DNA of 6,976 nucleotides from Clostridiales bacterium UBA8960 (GTDB taxonomy: Bacteria > Bacillota > Clostridia > Peptostreptococcales > Acidaminobacteraceae), in NCBI GenBank assembly GCA_003482695.1, contig DMYC01000416.1:1-6976 (forward strand), in the 5' to 3' direction. A model generated the notes under the pieces. That model did not search any database. It worked only from the letters and a program-made list of their open reading frames with translations, and was not told the origin of the DNA. A program made the translations under genes and the position numbers. Of the stretch, positions 1 to 6,273 are shown one piece after another; the stretch's first letter is position 1, and every line of letters starts with the position of its first letter.

Positions 1-386
1 GGCATTCCAAGCGCATTTATTTTTTTCACGTCATTTTTATCGAAAAAGTCGTCTAAAGACTTTTTGATCATTTTAACACCATCGAAAATTTTACTGTCCG
101 CATGATCTTGCTCAGATGCTGCGATGGCTCTCTCGAAATTGTCCATGATCGGTAATAGTTCCATCATGAATTTTTCGTTCCCAAATTTAAAGATATCTGT
201 TTTCTCTTTTTCCACTCTTTTTCTGTAATTTTGAAACTCTGCATTTAAACGAAGATATTTATCATTCAATAAATCCATTTCAGTTTGAAGTGCGACGAGT
301 GGATCAACAGTTTGCTCTTGCTCTACTGTTGTCTCAGATGCTGAATTTTCAAGTGTTTCCGATTCAGCGACTTTTTTCTTACTCAT
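1..386 (-). CDS. grpE: GrpE, nucleotide exchange factor of DnaK (5' part, runs off left edge)
   Basis: GrpE is the cytoplasmic cochaperone that releases ADP from DnaK (Hsp70) and so drives substrate release. About 128 residues are visible from the ATG at 386; the rest lies beyond position 1. The N-terminus is Lys/Glu-rich and low in complexity, as is usual. It is followed by the family's long coiled-coil region with the recognisable segments FQNYRKRVEKEK, LLPIMDNFERA and GVKMIKKSLDDFF, then NALGMP at the edge, just before the beta domain. It lies directly downstream of hrcA on the same strand, the standard hrcA-grpE-dnaK order, and should be transcribed from the CIRCE-controlled promoter at 1531-1559. 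The start is uncertain. The ATG at 386 has GAGG 5 nt upstream. An in-frame TTG at 428 has AAAGGA 9 nt upstream and would add 14 Lys-rich residues, leaving a 22-nt gap to hrcA. Family assignment is secure; the start is not. Confidence 0.93.
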   Translation of the reverse strand, partial: MSKKKVAESETLENSASETTVEQEQTVDPLVALQTEMDLLNDKYLRLNAEFQNYRKRVEKEKTDIFKFGNEKFMMELLPIMDNFERAIAASEQDHADSKIFDGVKMIKKSLDDFFDKNDVKKINALGM

Positions 387-450
387 TTTGTCCTCTGATT
401 TGTTCGTATTTTTTTTCTGCTTCGCCAATGTTTATCATCCTTTCACAACT

Positions 451-1476
451 CTAGAGATAAATACCCGAAAACACGTCTGACAGTGTGTTGCTGATGTAAT
501 TCACAATCGAGACGATCGCACCATAGTCCATGCGCTTTGGTCCGAGAATCAAGATTCGACCAGCGCTGTTTCCATCCACTTTATATGACGATGCAACGAT
601 GCTGCAGTCGTCAAGTTGGCTATGACCGATTTCGTTTCCGATTTTAATGGTCAGTTGATTTGATGGAACACTATCAAGCAGTTTTTCGATTTGCTTATCA
701 TCTTTTAGGTAATCAAATATTCCCTTCGCCTTTTCAGTATCCGAGAATTCATGTGTCGCAAGTAAATGGGATATGCCATCTACATAAAGTTCAGTACCAT
801 TTAAACTTTTTAGTGCATCCCGAAGAATAGGAATCAAGTAGTCGACGATGTTGCCGAATGTGTTGAGTTTCTCCTTAATCTTTGAAATTGACCTGACATC
901 GATGTTTTCGATTGTTTCGCCATTTAAATGGTCTACCATGGTATCTGAAATCTTGTCCAGTATAAACTGCTCCGTGTTCGATAAAGCCAACTGAATATTT
1001 TTGACGATACCTGTATCCGTCACGAGTATCAATAAAACTTTTGAATCGGAAACTTTGACCAACTTTAAATTTGCTAAACGGCATTTATTGAATTTGGGGA
1101 TAGAGACAACCGCCACTAAACTTGTGAATTCTGACAAGAGCTTAACGGCTTGTTTTGCAAGGTCTCCTGCCTCAATAATCTTATTGAGTAATAGAGACTG
1201 TATGATTTCCTTATCACGTGGCGAGATGCTATACTCATCGATTAATGAATCGACATAAAGTCTATAGCCTAAGTCGGAAGGAATTCTACCAGCCGAAGTG
1301 TGTGGCTGTTGCAAATAACCGAGTTCTTCTAAATCAGCCATTTCATTTCTGATGGTTGCAGATGAAATGCCAAGAGGGTATTTTTTCGAAATCGTCCTCG
1401 AACCCACAGGTTGTGCCGTATCGATGAAATCGCTTATGATGGCTTCAAGGATTTTTAATTGTCTAGCAGAAATCAT
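451..1476 (-). CDS. hrcA: HrcA, heat-inducible transcription repressor
   Basis: HrcA represses class I heat-shock genes (hrcA-grpE-dnaK-dnaJ and usually groESL) by binding CIRCE; GroEL is known to keep it active. The product is 341 aa, normal for the family. Residues 1-75 form the winged-helix DNA-binding region, with ISARQLKIL, a PVGSRTIS segment, SSATIRNEMADLEELGYL and the hallmark QPHTSAGRIPSDLGYR. The C-terminus keeps the family signature DCSIVASSYK followed by GRILILGPKRMDY. I chose the ATG at 1476 because AAGGTGG lies 7 nt upstream. A longer frame opening with GTG at 1500 would start inside the CIRCE operator and has no SD. A sigma-A promoter and a perfect CIRCE lie immediately upstream, so the gene is autoregulated. 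It ends in TAG shortly before grpE and is probably cotranscribed with it. The protein contains no tryptophan. Confidence 0.97.
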   Translation of the reverse strand: MISARQLKILEAIISDFIDTAQPVGSRTISKKYPLGISSATIRNEMADLEELGYLQQPHTSAGRIPSDLGYRLYVDSLIDEYSISPRDKEIIQSLLLNKIIEAGDLAKQAVKLLSEFTSLVAVVSIPKFNKCRLANLKLVKVSDSKVLLILVTDTGIVKNIQLALSNTEQFILDKISDTMVDHLNGETIENIDVRSISKIKEKLNTFGNIVDYLIPILRDALKSLNGTELYVDGISHLLATHEFSDTEKAKGIFDYLKDDKQIEKLLDSVPSNQLTIKIGNEIGHSQLDDCSIVASSYKVDGNSAGRILILGPKRMDYGAIVSIVNYISNTLSDVFSGIYL

Positions 1477-1483
1477 AGCGTAA

Positions 1484-1490
1484 CCACCTT
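1484..1490 (-). promoter_or_regulatory. Ribosome binding site of hrcA (decides its start)
   Basis: On the minus strand this reads AAGGTGG and ends 7 nt before the ATG at 1476. It selects that ATG over the GTG at 1500. The downstream arm of CIRCE ends at 1494, only 3 nt from this site, so the operator and the SD are nearly contiguous in the leader. Confidence 0.85.
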
Positions 1491-1493
1491 TTG

Positions 1494-1520
1494 TTAGCAC
1501 TCATCAATATCGAGTGCTAA
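1494..1520 (-). promoter_or_regulatory. CIRCE operator (HrcA binding site)
   Basis: A perfect inverted repeat, TTAGCACTC at 1494-1502 and GAGTGCTAA at 1512-1520, separated by a 9-nt spacer. Both 9-bp arms and the spacer length match the CIRCE consensus of class I heat-shock operons exactly. It starts about 10 bp downstream of the -10 box, so it overlaps or immediately follows the transcription start and forms a hairpin in the 5' leader. Bound HrcA should block initiation or promoter clearance for hrcA-grpE. Confidence 0.97.
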
Positions 1521-1530
1521 TTCTATTAAT

Positions 1531-1559
1531 AATATACTTCTGCACACTGATTTTGTCAA
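1531..1559 (-). promoter_or_regulatory. Sigma-A promoter of hrcA-grpE
   Basis: Minus-strand TTGACA (1554-1559), a 17-bp spacer, then TATATT (1531-1536). The -35 box is perfect and the -10 box matches 5 of 6 positions. The predicted start is near 1524, just before the CIRCE. The -35 box begins about 28 bp after the hemW stop codon, so the heat-shock operon has its own promoter. I see no terminator between hemW and this promoter, so readthrough from hemW is also possible. Confidence 0.9.
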
Positions 1560-1587
1560 GTTTGAATTTATAGTTTTCATGAATTAT

Positions 1588-2742
1588 TTACATATCCATC
1601 ATAAACTGTAAAAACACTTGGTTGGCTAAATCTCTACCCAGATCTGTGAGTTTGACCTCTTCTTCACCGAGTTCGATCAATTGTTCATCTCTCAATTTAT
1701 CGAGCACACTCCTGTAACGCTCGAAAAAGTCGATTTCATATTTAGTGTTGATTTCCATTATTCTCAGCCCACTGTTAAGACGCAGACCTAGAATAATCGT
1801 TTCAAACAAATCTTCAGATGGATCGATAAAATCGGAATCCGTCAGGATTGATTTGCCTCTTATCAAATGTTCAACGTAGTCCTTTATTTCAGAAATATTG
1901 GCTGTTCGAGTTTGATTGATTTTTGAATGTGAAGAAACGCCAAAACCTAAGTATGGCATATTTTTCCAGTAAGTGAGATTGTGTTTTGACTCATAGCCTG
2001 GCTTTGCAAAATTTGACAACTCATACTGGTTGATTCCGAGTTCTGATAAACCGGGAACGATATTATGATACATCATACGCTCAGTCTCTTCATCCGGCAG
2101 TTCAATTTTTCCGGCTTCATAAGAAAAATATAAAGGCGTCCCTTCTTCAATTTTAAGCCCATACGCTGAAACGTGCTCCGGCTTTAATGTTTCAACCAGT
2201 CGAAGCGCCTTATCGATGTCGCCCAGTGTCTGGCCAGGTAGCCCGAACATGAGATCCAGACTCACATTTCGAAAGCCAGCTTCCCTTATGGCATTATAAG
2301 TCGTGATGAAATCGTTGGTTGAATGAATGCGGCCGATGGATGTCAAAAGACGGTCGTTAGTCGTTTGAAGCCCCATACTGATTCTATTGACCCCCGAAGC
2401 CAAATAATGATTGATCTTCTCCTTGTTCAATGTTCCAGGGTTGATTTCAACTGTGATTTCCACATCTTCCGATATGGCAGCATAAGACTTAATCGTATCA
2501 ATAAGGTCGTGAATATATGCGCCATCAATCGCACTAGGTGTGCCTCCACCAAAGTAGATCGTTTTAATTTCATGTGACATTAATATAGAAGCAAACTGCT
2601 GGATTTCAGTTTTTAAAGCGTCAATATAAGCTTTAATGCCTTCGTTTTTTTCTAGTGTGCCTATTCGATAGGATACAAAATCACAGTAAGCGCACTTGCT
2701 TACGCAAAATGGAATATGAATATAGAGACTTAAAGGGTTCAT
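1588..2742 (-). CDS. hemW: HemW, radical-SAM heme chaperone (HemN-like)
   Basis: HemW is a radical S-adenosylmethionine family protein that binds heme and passes it to hemoproteins; it was long annotated as an oxygen-independent coproporphyrinogen III oxidase. The product is 384 aa, normal for HemW. The [4Fe-4S]/SAM motif is C13-x3-C17-x2-C20 followed by DF. There is no fourth cysteine as in the CxxxCxxCxC of true HemN, which favours HemW. Also visible are GGGTPS (65-70), a GVNRISMGLQ segment, a DLMFGLPGQT segment, PEHVSAYGL, and the C-terminal HNLTYWKNMPYLGFG region. The ATG at 2742 is supported by GGGAGG 4 nt upstream and by the family N-terminus LYIHIPFC. The open frame continues further upstream to 3018 but only across lepA in another frame. 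It lies 52 nt after lepA behind a terminator-like hairpin and before the hrcA promoter. I found no convincing promoter of its own, so expression may depend on readthrough. Confidence 0.95.
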   Translation of the reverse strand: MNPLSLYIHIPFCVSKCAYCDFVSYRIGTLEKNEGIKAYIDALKTEIQQFASILMSHEIKTIYFGGGTPSAIDGAYIHDLIDTIKSYAAISEDVEITVEINPGTLNKEKINHYLASGVNRISMGLQTTNDRLLTSIGRIHSTNDFITTYNAIREAGFRNVSLDLMFGLPGQTLGDIDKALRLVETLKPEHVSAYGLKIEEGTPLYFSYEAGKIELPDEETERMMYHNIVPGLSELGINQYELSNFAKPGYESKHNLTYWKNMPYLGFGVSSHSKINQTRTANISEIKDYVEHLIRGKSILTDSDFIDPSEDLFETIILGLRLNSGLRIMEINTKYEIDFFERYRSVLDKLRDEQLIELGEEEVKLTDLGRDLANQVFLQFMMDM

Positions 2743-2746
2743 ATGA

Positions 2747-2752
2747 CCTCCC
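2747..2752 (-). promoter_or_regulatory. Ribosome binding site of hemW (decides its start)
   Basis: Minus-strand GGGAGG, 4 nt before the ATG at 2742. It directly follows the T-tract of the lepA terminator hairpin. The segment GAGGT could pair with GCCTC in the 3' arm of that hairpin (see findings). Confidence 0.8.
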
Positions 2753-2786
2753 AAAAAATAAGAGGCTGCACTAGAGAGACAGCCTC
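2753..2786 (-). terminator. Rho-independent terminator after lepA
   Basis: In the transcript sense, GAGGCTG (2786-2780) pairs with CAGCCTC (2768-2762) over an 11-nt loop. It is followed by TTATTTTTT (2761-2753). The stem begins 8 nt after the lepA stop codon. The U-tract exists only on the minus strand, so it acts for lepA. It lies directly in front of the hemW SD and should limit, or at least reduce, lepA-hemW cotranscription. Confidence 0.8.
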
Positions 2787-2794
2787 GGTCCTTA

Positions 2795-4606
2795 TTAATT
2801 CTCGTCAAACTTGTGTACGGATAAAAATGCTTGCTGAGGTACTTCGACATTGCCCAATTGGCGCATCTTCTTTTTACCTTCTTTTTGTTTTTCAAGCAGT
2901 TTTTTCTTACGTGAAATGTCACCACCATAACATTTGGCAAGGACGTCTTTTCTAAGCGCACTGATCGTTTCTCTAGCGATGACTTTTGAGCCGACTGAGG
3001 CCTGAATAGGAATGACAAACATTTGTCTAGGAATAACTTCCTTTAAACGTTCACAGATGATACGGCCACGTGATTCCGCTTTGGTTTTGTGAACAATCAT
3101 TGAGAACGCATCGATTAACTCTTTGTTGAGCAAAATATCCATCTTGACAAGTTCAGAAGGCCTGTACTCCAAAAACTCGTAATCGAGGGATCCGTAACCT
3201 CTTGTTTTTGATTTCAAAGCATCAAAGAAATCATAAATGACTTCATTCAATGGCAATTCATAATGAAGCACAACACGCTTTGGATCAAGATAGTCCATGT
3301 GAATCATATCGCCTCGCCTAGACTGACAAAGTTCCATGATATTGCCAACATACTCATTAGGAACGATGATATTCGCCTTAACAATCGGTTCCTCCATCAT
3401 GTTGATTTCAGTAATAGGTGGCAAGTTTGATGGGTTTTGAATCATCAAAACTTCCCCGTCGTTTTTAGTAACACGATAAATAACGCTTGGCGCTGTGGCA
3501 ATAATATCAAGATCAAATTCACGATCAATTCTTTGTTCGATTATTTCAAGGTGTAATAAGCCTAAAAAGCCGCATCTGAATCCAAAACCAAGTGCAACTG
3601 AAGTTTCTGGTTCAAATGATAGGGCTGCATCATTAAGTTGTAACTTTTCGAGTGCATCCCTAATTTCATCATAACTTTGGCCTTCAGCTGGATAAATGCC
3701 ACAATACACCATAGGTGTCGCTTTTTTGTACCCGGGTAAAGCAACTTCTGTAGGCTTTATGCTTGAAGTAATGGTGTCGCCAACACGACAATCCTTCACA
3801 TTCTTTATACTTGCTGTGATGTATCCAACATCGCCCGCCCTGAGTTCATCCATCGGAAATGGCCCAGGTACGCTGATGCCCACTTCTACGACATCAAATT
3901 TTTTGCCGGTTGCCATCATGAGGATCTTATCGCCCTTTTTGACTGAGCCTTCCATAATTCTAATATAAGCAACCGCACCTTTATAACTGTCGTAATAAGA
4001 ATCGAAAATGAGTGCTTTTAATGGCGCCTCTTCATCGCCGGTCGGCGGTGGCACATCCAAGATGATTTTTTCGAGAACAGCTTCAATATTGAGGCCTTCT
4101 TTCGCTGAAATTCTTGGTGCATCTTCAGCGATGATGCCGATTACTTCCTCTATTTCCTGAATCACCTCTTCAGGTCTTGAACTAGGCAAATCGATCTTGT
4201 TGAGCACAGGTACAATCGTTAGCCCCTGCTCATCGGCAAGGTGAACGTTTGCAAGCGTTTGAGCCTCGACACCTTGTGTCGCGTCAACGACGAGTAGTGC
4301 GCCCTCACATGCAGCAAGTGATCTGGACACTTCGTAAGTAAAATCAACATGACCTGGTGTGTCGATGAGGTTAAGTAGATACTCATGCCCATCATTTGCT
4401 TTGTAAACGAGTCTTGTCGAATTCAGTTTAATCGTAATACCACGTTCCCTTTCGAGGTCCATGCTATCCAATATTTGGTCTTTCATCTCTCGATGTGTCA
4501 AGAGTCCTGTCTTTTCAATTAATCTGTCTGCAAGTGTAGATTTGCCGTGGTCAATATGCGCTATTATTGAAAAATTCCTTATATACTTTTGTCTTTCACT
4601 CGACAT
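2795..4606 (-). CDS. lepA: LepA / elongation factor 4 (EF4), translational GTPase
   Basis: EF4 is a ribosome-binding GTPase of the EF-G family, reported to act on stalled or back-translocated ribosomes and in 30S biogenesis. The full length of 603 aa is typical. G-domain motifs are intact: G1 AHIDHGKST (16-24), the switch region [10 protein letters not shown]3 DTPGHVDF and G4 NKID. The EF-G-like domains II, III and V follow, for example the segment [13 protein letters not shown]. The LepA-specific C-terminal domain is present, with [20 protein letters not shown] and then [13 protein letters not shown], which separates it from EF-G and TypA. The ATG at 4606 has a perfect AGGAGG 8 nt upstream. 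Transcription should come from the near-ideal promoter at 4692-4720 through a roughly 78-nt leader, ending at the hairpin at 2753-2786. It is divergent from rpsT. Confidence 0.98.
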   Translation of the reverse strand: MSSERQKYIRNFSIIAHIDHGKSTLADRLIEKTGLLTHREMKDQILDSMDLERERGITIKLNSTRLVYKANDGHEYLLNLIDTPGHVDFTYEVSRSLAACEGALLVVDATQGVEAQTLANVHLADEQGLTIVPVLNKIDLPSSRPEEVIQEIEEVIGIIAEDAPRISAKEGLNIEAVLEKIILDVPPPTGDEEAPLKALIFDSYYDSYKGAVAYIRIMEGSVKKGDKILMMATGKKFDVVEVGISVPGPFPMDELRAGDVGYITASIKNVKDCRVGDTITSSIKPTEVALPGYKKATPMVYCGIYPAEGQSYDEIRDALEKLQLNDAALSFEPETSVALGFGFRCGFLGLLHLEIIEQRIDREFDLDIIATAPSVIYRVTKNDGEVLMIQNPSNLPPITEINMMEEPIVKANIIVPNEYVGNIMELCQSRRGDMIHMDYLDPKRVVLHYELPLNEVIYDFFDALKSKTRGYGSLDYEFLEYRPSELVKMDILLNKELIDAFSMIVHKTKAESRGRIICERLKEVIPRQMFVIPIQASVGSKVIARETISALRKDVLAKCYGGDISRKKKLLEKQKEGKKKMRQLGNVEVPQQAFLSVHKFDEN

Positions 4607-4647
4607 CCAATATGCCTCCTTAAAATTTGAAGCGGTCCCTCTTTATG

Positions 4648-4666
4648 AAAAAGAATCATCGATTCT
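4648..4666 (-). other. Hairpin with short U-tract in the lepA leader (possible attenuator)
   Basis: In the lepA transcript, AGAATC (4666-4661) and GATTCT (4657-4652) form a 6-bp stem over a 3-nt GAT loop. The final T of the stem plus four more give TTTTT, ending at 4648. It lies about 20 nt downstream of the predicted transcription start and about 40 nt before the lepA start codon. The stem is short and has few G-C pairs, so it is a weak terminator candidate at best. A structural or stability role, or chance, is equally possible. Confidence 0.35.
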
Positions 4667-4691
4667 CGCCTTGCTTTTTACTAGCCTATCA

Positions 4692-4720
4692 ATTATACCA
4701 TACGTTTTAAGTGTTGTCAA
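4692..4720 (-). promoter_or_regulatory. Sigma-A promoter of lepA
   Basis: Minus-strand TTGACA (4715-4720), a 17-bp spacer, then TATAAT (4692-4697). Both hexamers are perfect, and TGG just before the -10 box gives an extended -10 (TGn). The predicted start is near 4684. The AT-rich stretch upstream of the -35 box (4721-4751) resembles an UP element and is shared with the divergent rpsT promoter. Confidence 0.92.
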
Positions 4721-4751
4721 ATAATTAATATTATCGAATACAGAAAAAAAC

Positions 4752-4780
4752 TTGCACTTGAAGGGCTGTCATGATAGAAT
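4752..4780 (+). promoter_or_regulatory. Sigma-A promoter of rpsT
   Basis: TTGCAC (4752-4757), a 17-bp spacer, then TAGAAT (4775-4780). The -35 box matches 4 of 6 positions and the -10 box 5 of 6, with TGA immediately before the -10 box as an extended -10. The predicted start is near 4787, giving a short leader of about 30 nt. A-rich DNA just upstream of the -35 box could serve as an UP element. Confidence 0.8.
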
Positions 4781-4816
4781 AAATCTGTTGAAAAACTTCG
4801 GGGAGGTGAAAAACAC

Positions 4817-5083
4817 ATGGCAAATATCAAATCTGCAAAAAAGAGAATCAGTGTCATCAACAAGAAAACTGCTCTTAACAAATCTAGAAAATCAGCTATG
4901 AAAACTGCTGAAAAAAGATTTTTAGAAGCGATTGCTACTGGCGACGTTGAAGCTGCAAAAGCTAAATTCGATTACTTCGAAAAGAAAATGGCTCAAAACG
5001 CTGCTGGCGGTATGTTCCACAAGAATGCTGCTGCTAGAAAAATTTCAAGATTAAGAAAAAAATTAAACGCTGCGGCTGAATAA
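4817..5083 (+). CDS. rpsT: 30S ribosomal protein S20
   Basis: S20 is a primary 16S rRNA-binding protein that helps assemble the bottom of the small subunit. The 88-aa product has the usual length and composition: rich in Lys, Arg and Ala and almost entirely helical. It opens with the signature ANIKSAKKR, continues with ALNKSRKSAMKT, and closes with GMFHKNAAARKISRLRKKL, which is diagnostic of the family. The ATG at 4817 has GGGGAGGTG (4799-4807) about 9 nt upstream. Codon use is visibly more biased than in its neighbours (GCT, AAA and GAA dominate), as expected for a highly expressed ribosomal protein gene. It is the only plus-strand gene in the window, divergent from lepA and convergent with holA. 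It has its own promoter (4752-4780) and terminator (5159-5192), so it is probably monocistronic. Confidence 0.97.
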   Translation: MANIKSAKKRISVINKKTALNKSRKSAMKTAEKRFLEAIATGDVEAAKAKFDYFEKKMAQNAAGGMFHKNAAARKISRLRKKLNAAAE

Positions 5084-5133
5084 TCGTTTATTTAATTCTG
5101 ATCTAGAAATCCCCGATAAATGACCGTGTCAAT

Positions 5134-5157
5134 TTTAATATTTGATCAAATATTAAA
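5134..5157. repeat. Perfect 24-bp AT-rich palindrome
   Basis: Each half is TTTAATATTTGA read 5' to 3' on its own strand, meeting with no spacer at a central GATC. It lies 50 nt after the rpsT stop and touches the terminator stem that begins at 5158/5159. As RNA it can form an AT-rich hairpin in either transcript; as DNA it has the shape of a dimer-binding site. No T-tract of note follows on either strand, so it is not itself a standard terminator. Function unknown. Confidence 0.85.
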
Positions 5158-5158
5158 G

Positions 5159-5192
5159 AGCGTACAAGTTAAGTACGCTTTCGTTCTTTTTT
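5159..5192 (+). terminator. Rho-independent terminator of rpsT (possibly bidirectional with holA)
   Basis: AGCGTAC (5159-5165) pairs with GTACGCT (5173-5179) over the 7-nt loop AAGTTAA, extendable by a G·U and an A-U pair at the base. A T-rich tail follows, ending in six Ts at 5187-5192. It sits between convergent rpsT and holA. On the minus strand the same stem is followed by CTTTAATATTTG, a weak U-tract, so it may also stop holA transcripts. A second, weaker hairpin (AAATGG 5206-5211 with CCATTT 5218-5223) lies just downstream. Confidence 0.75.
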
Positions 5193-5240
5193 GTGAAGCG
5201 ATCTCAAATGGTTTTTGCCATTTTGCACTCGTTTTTTGGT

Positions 5241-6257
5241 TTATTTTCCCACTGCTGCAATTTGGAACAAAGCTTTTTCAATCAACAATTGTGGCGGAAT
5301 GCCACTTGACTTCATGGATTGATCAACTTCTTCCAAAATGATGATTATTTCTGACAATTGCTTATTAGAAAATTGTGTGGCAAAGTTTCCAGCTTTTTTT
5401 GCGACAAATGGATGAATATCTAGTTTGGAGGCAGCTGTTGCACTTGAATGGCCACCATCCAACAAGAGTTTGATTTTGAAGATGTTCCTAAATTGCTGAC
5501 TGATCATAAAAAAGATCTTGATTTCAGGTTCGCCATTCTCTATAAAATGATTCAGTATGGTTATGGCCTCAGACATTTTTCTTGTACTGATGGCATCCAT
5601 CAATTTGAAGATGTTATGCTCAATTGGGATATCGACATACTGGTTGACTGTTTTTTCAGTGATTTTTCCTTGAGTGCCACACATCATTCGAATCGTATTA
5701 TCAAGATCATATAAGTTCTTGTTATTGTCAGCATCGAGGTAGTTGATCATCTCAATAAAGTAGTTCACAACATGCAAATCGACATCCTTTTGATAAGTCT
5801 TAAAGCGCTTGGTGATCCACTTAACCAGTTCTTGCCTGTTTAATCGATCGACGATGACCACATCAGCTGATTTTGATAAAGCCTTATAGCTTCGTTTGCG
5901 TTTATCCAGATCCTTTTCAGAAAACACGAGATAAAGGTGATTGGGCATATCGCCAATAAGCTTGATAAATTTGTCTTCTTGATCGTCCTTAAGATTTTTT
6001 AAAAGCCCACTATTTTGAAAGACGATGACCCTTCGTTCATCAAAAAAAGGAAGCGTCATACCGATGCTCAAGATTTCATCGATCTCAACAAGATGGTCGA
6101 TACTTGTTAAATTGAAGTCCAAATACGTTTCAGATAGAAAATGTTCAGAGATATATTTAGTCAAATGGTCGATAAGATATGACTCATCGCCGGTAATCAA
6201 CGTGAGCTGATTTAAAGAACCACTTTTAATTTGCTTAAAAAATGTCATGAAATCCAT
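5241..6257 (-). CDS. holA: DNA polymerase III, delta subunit (clamp loader)
   Basis: Delta is the clamp-loader subunit that binds and opens the beta sliding clamp for loading at primed DNA. The product is 338 aa, the usual length in Bacillota. It is an AAA+-fold protein without a working ATP site, and I see no Walker A GKT. Family landmarks: LTLITGDESYLI (18-29), the beta-contact-type segment LPFFDERRVIV (69-79), DLDKRKRSYK (116-125), and the C-terminal helical collar region ending in SGIPPQLLIEKALFQI, the usual delta end. The ATG at 6257 has GAGGAGG 7 nt upstream. That SD lies in the 16-nt gap after the comEC stop, so comEC and holA are probably one transcript and translation may be coupled. 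The 3' end converges on rpsT. Sequence conservation in this family is low, but motifs, length and context agree. Confidence 0.95.
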   Translation of the reverse strand: MDFMTFFKQIKSGSLNQLTLITGDESYLIDHLTKYISEHFLSETYLDFNLTSIDHLVEIDEILSIGMTLPFFDERRVIVFQNSGLLKNLKDDQEDKFIKLIGDMPNHLYLVFSEKDLDKRKRSYKALSKSADVVIVDRLNRQELVKWITKRFKTYQKDVDLHVVNYFIEMINYLDADNNKNLYDLDNTIRMMCGTQGKITEKTVNQYVDIPIEHNIFKLMDAISTRKMSEAITILNHFIENGEPEIKIFFMISQQFRNIFKIKLLLDGGHSSATAASKLDIHPFVAKKAGNFATQFSNKQLSEIIIILEEVDQSMKSSGIPPQLLIEKALFQIAAVGK

Positions 6258-6273
6258 ATTATAACCTCCTCAC

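Noticed and set aside
1477..1500. GTG start for hrcA at 1500
   Set aside because: The codon lies in the CIRCE arm, lacks an SD, and is upstream of an ATG with a good SD and the correct family N-terminus.
2743..3018. In-frame open extension upstream of hemW (GTG/ATG-type starts up to 3018)
   Set aside because: It overlaps the conserved C-terminus of lepA in another frame, the residues do not resemble HemW, and a good SD sits before the ATG at 2742.
4789..4814. Direct repeat TGAAAAAC (4789-4796 and 4807-4814) flanking the rpsT SD
   Set aside because: It is only 8 bp and A-rich in an A-rich leader; most likely chance, with no known S20 operator of this form.
5206..5236. Second hairpin AAATGG/CCATTT followed by T-rich DNA as an independent terminator
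   Set aside because: The stem is AT-rich and the T-run begins eight or more bases after it; at most an accessory to the main terminator at 5159-5192.
5120..5341. Plus-strand open frame of 73 codons across the rpsT-holA junction
   Set aside because: It runs through the terminator and palindrome and into the antisense of holA, with no SD and no recognisable protein.
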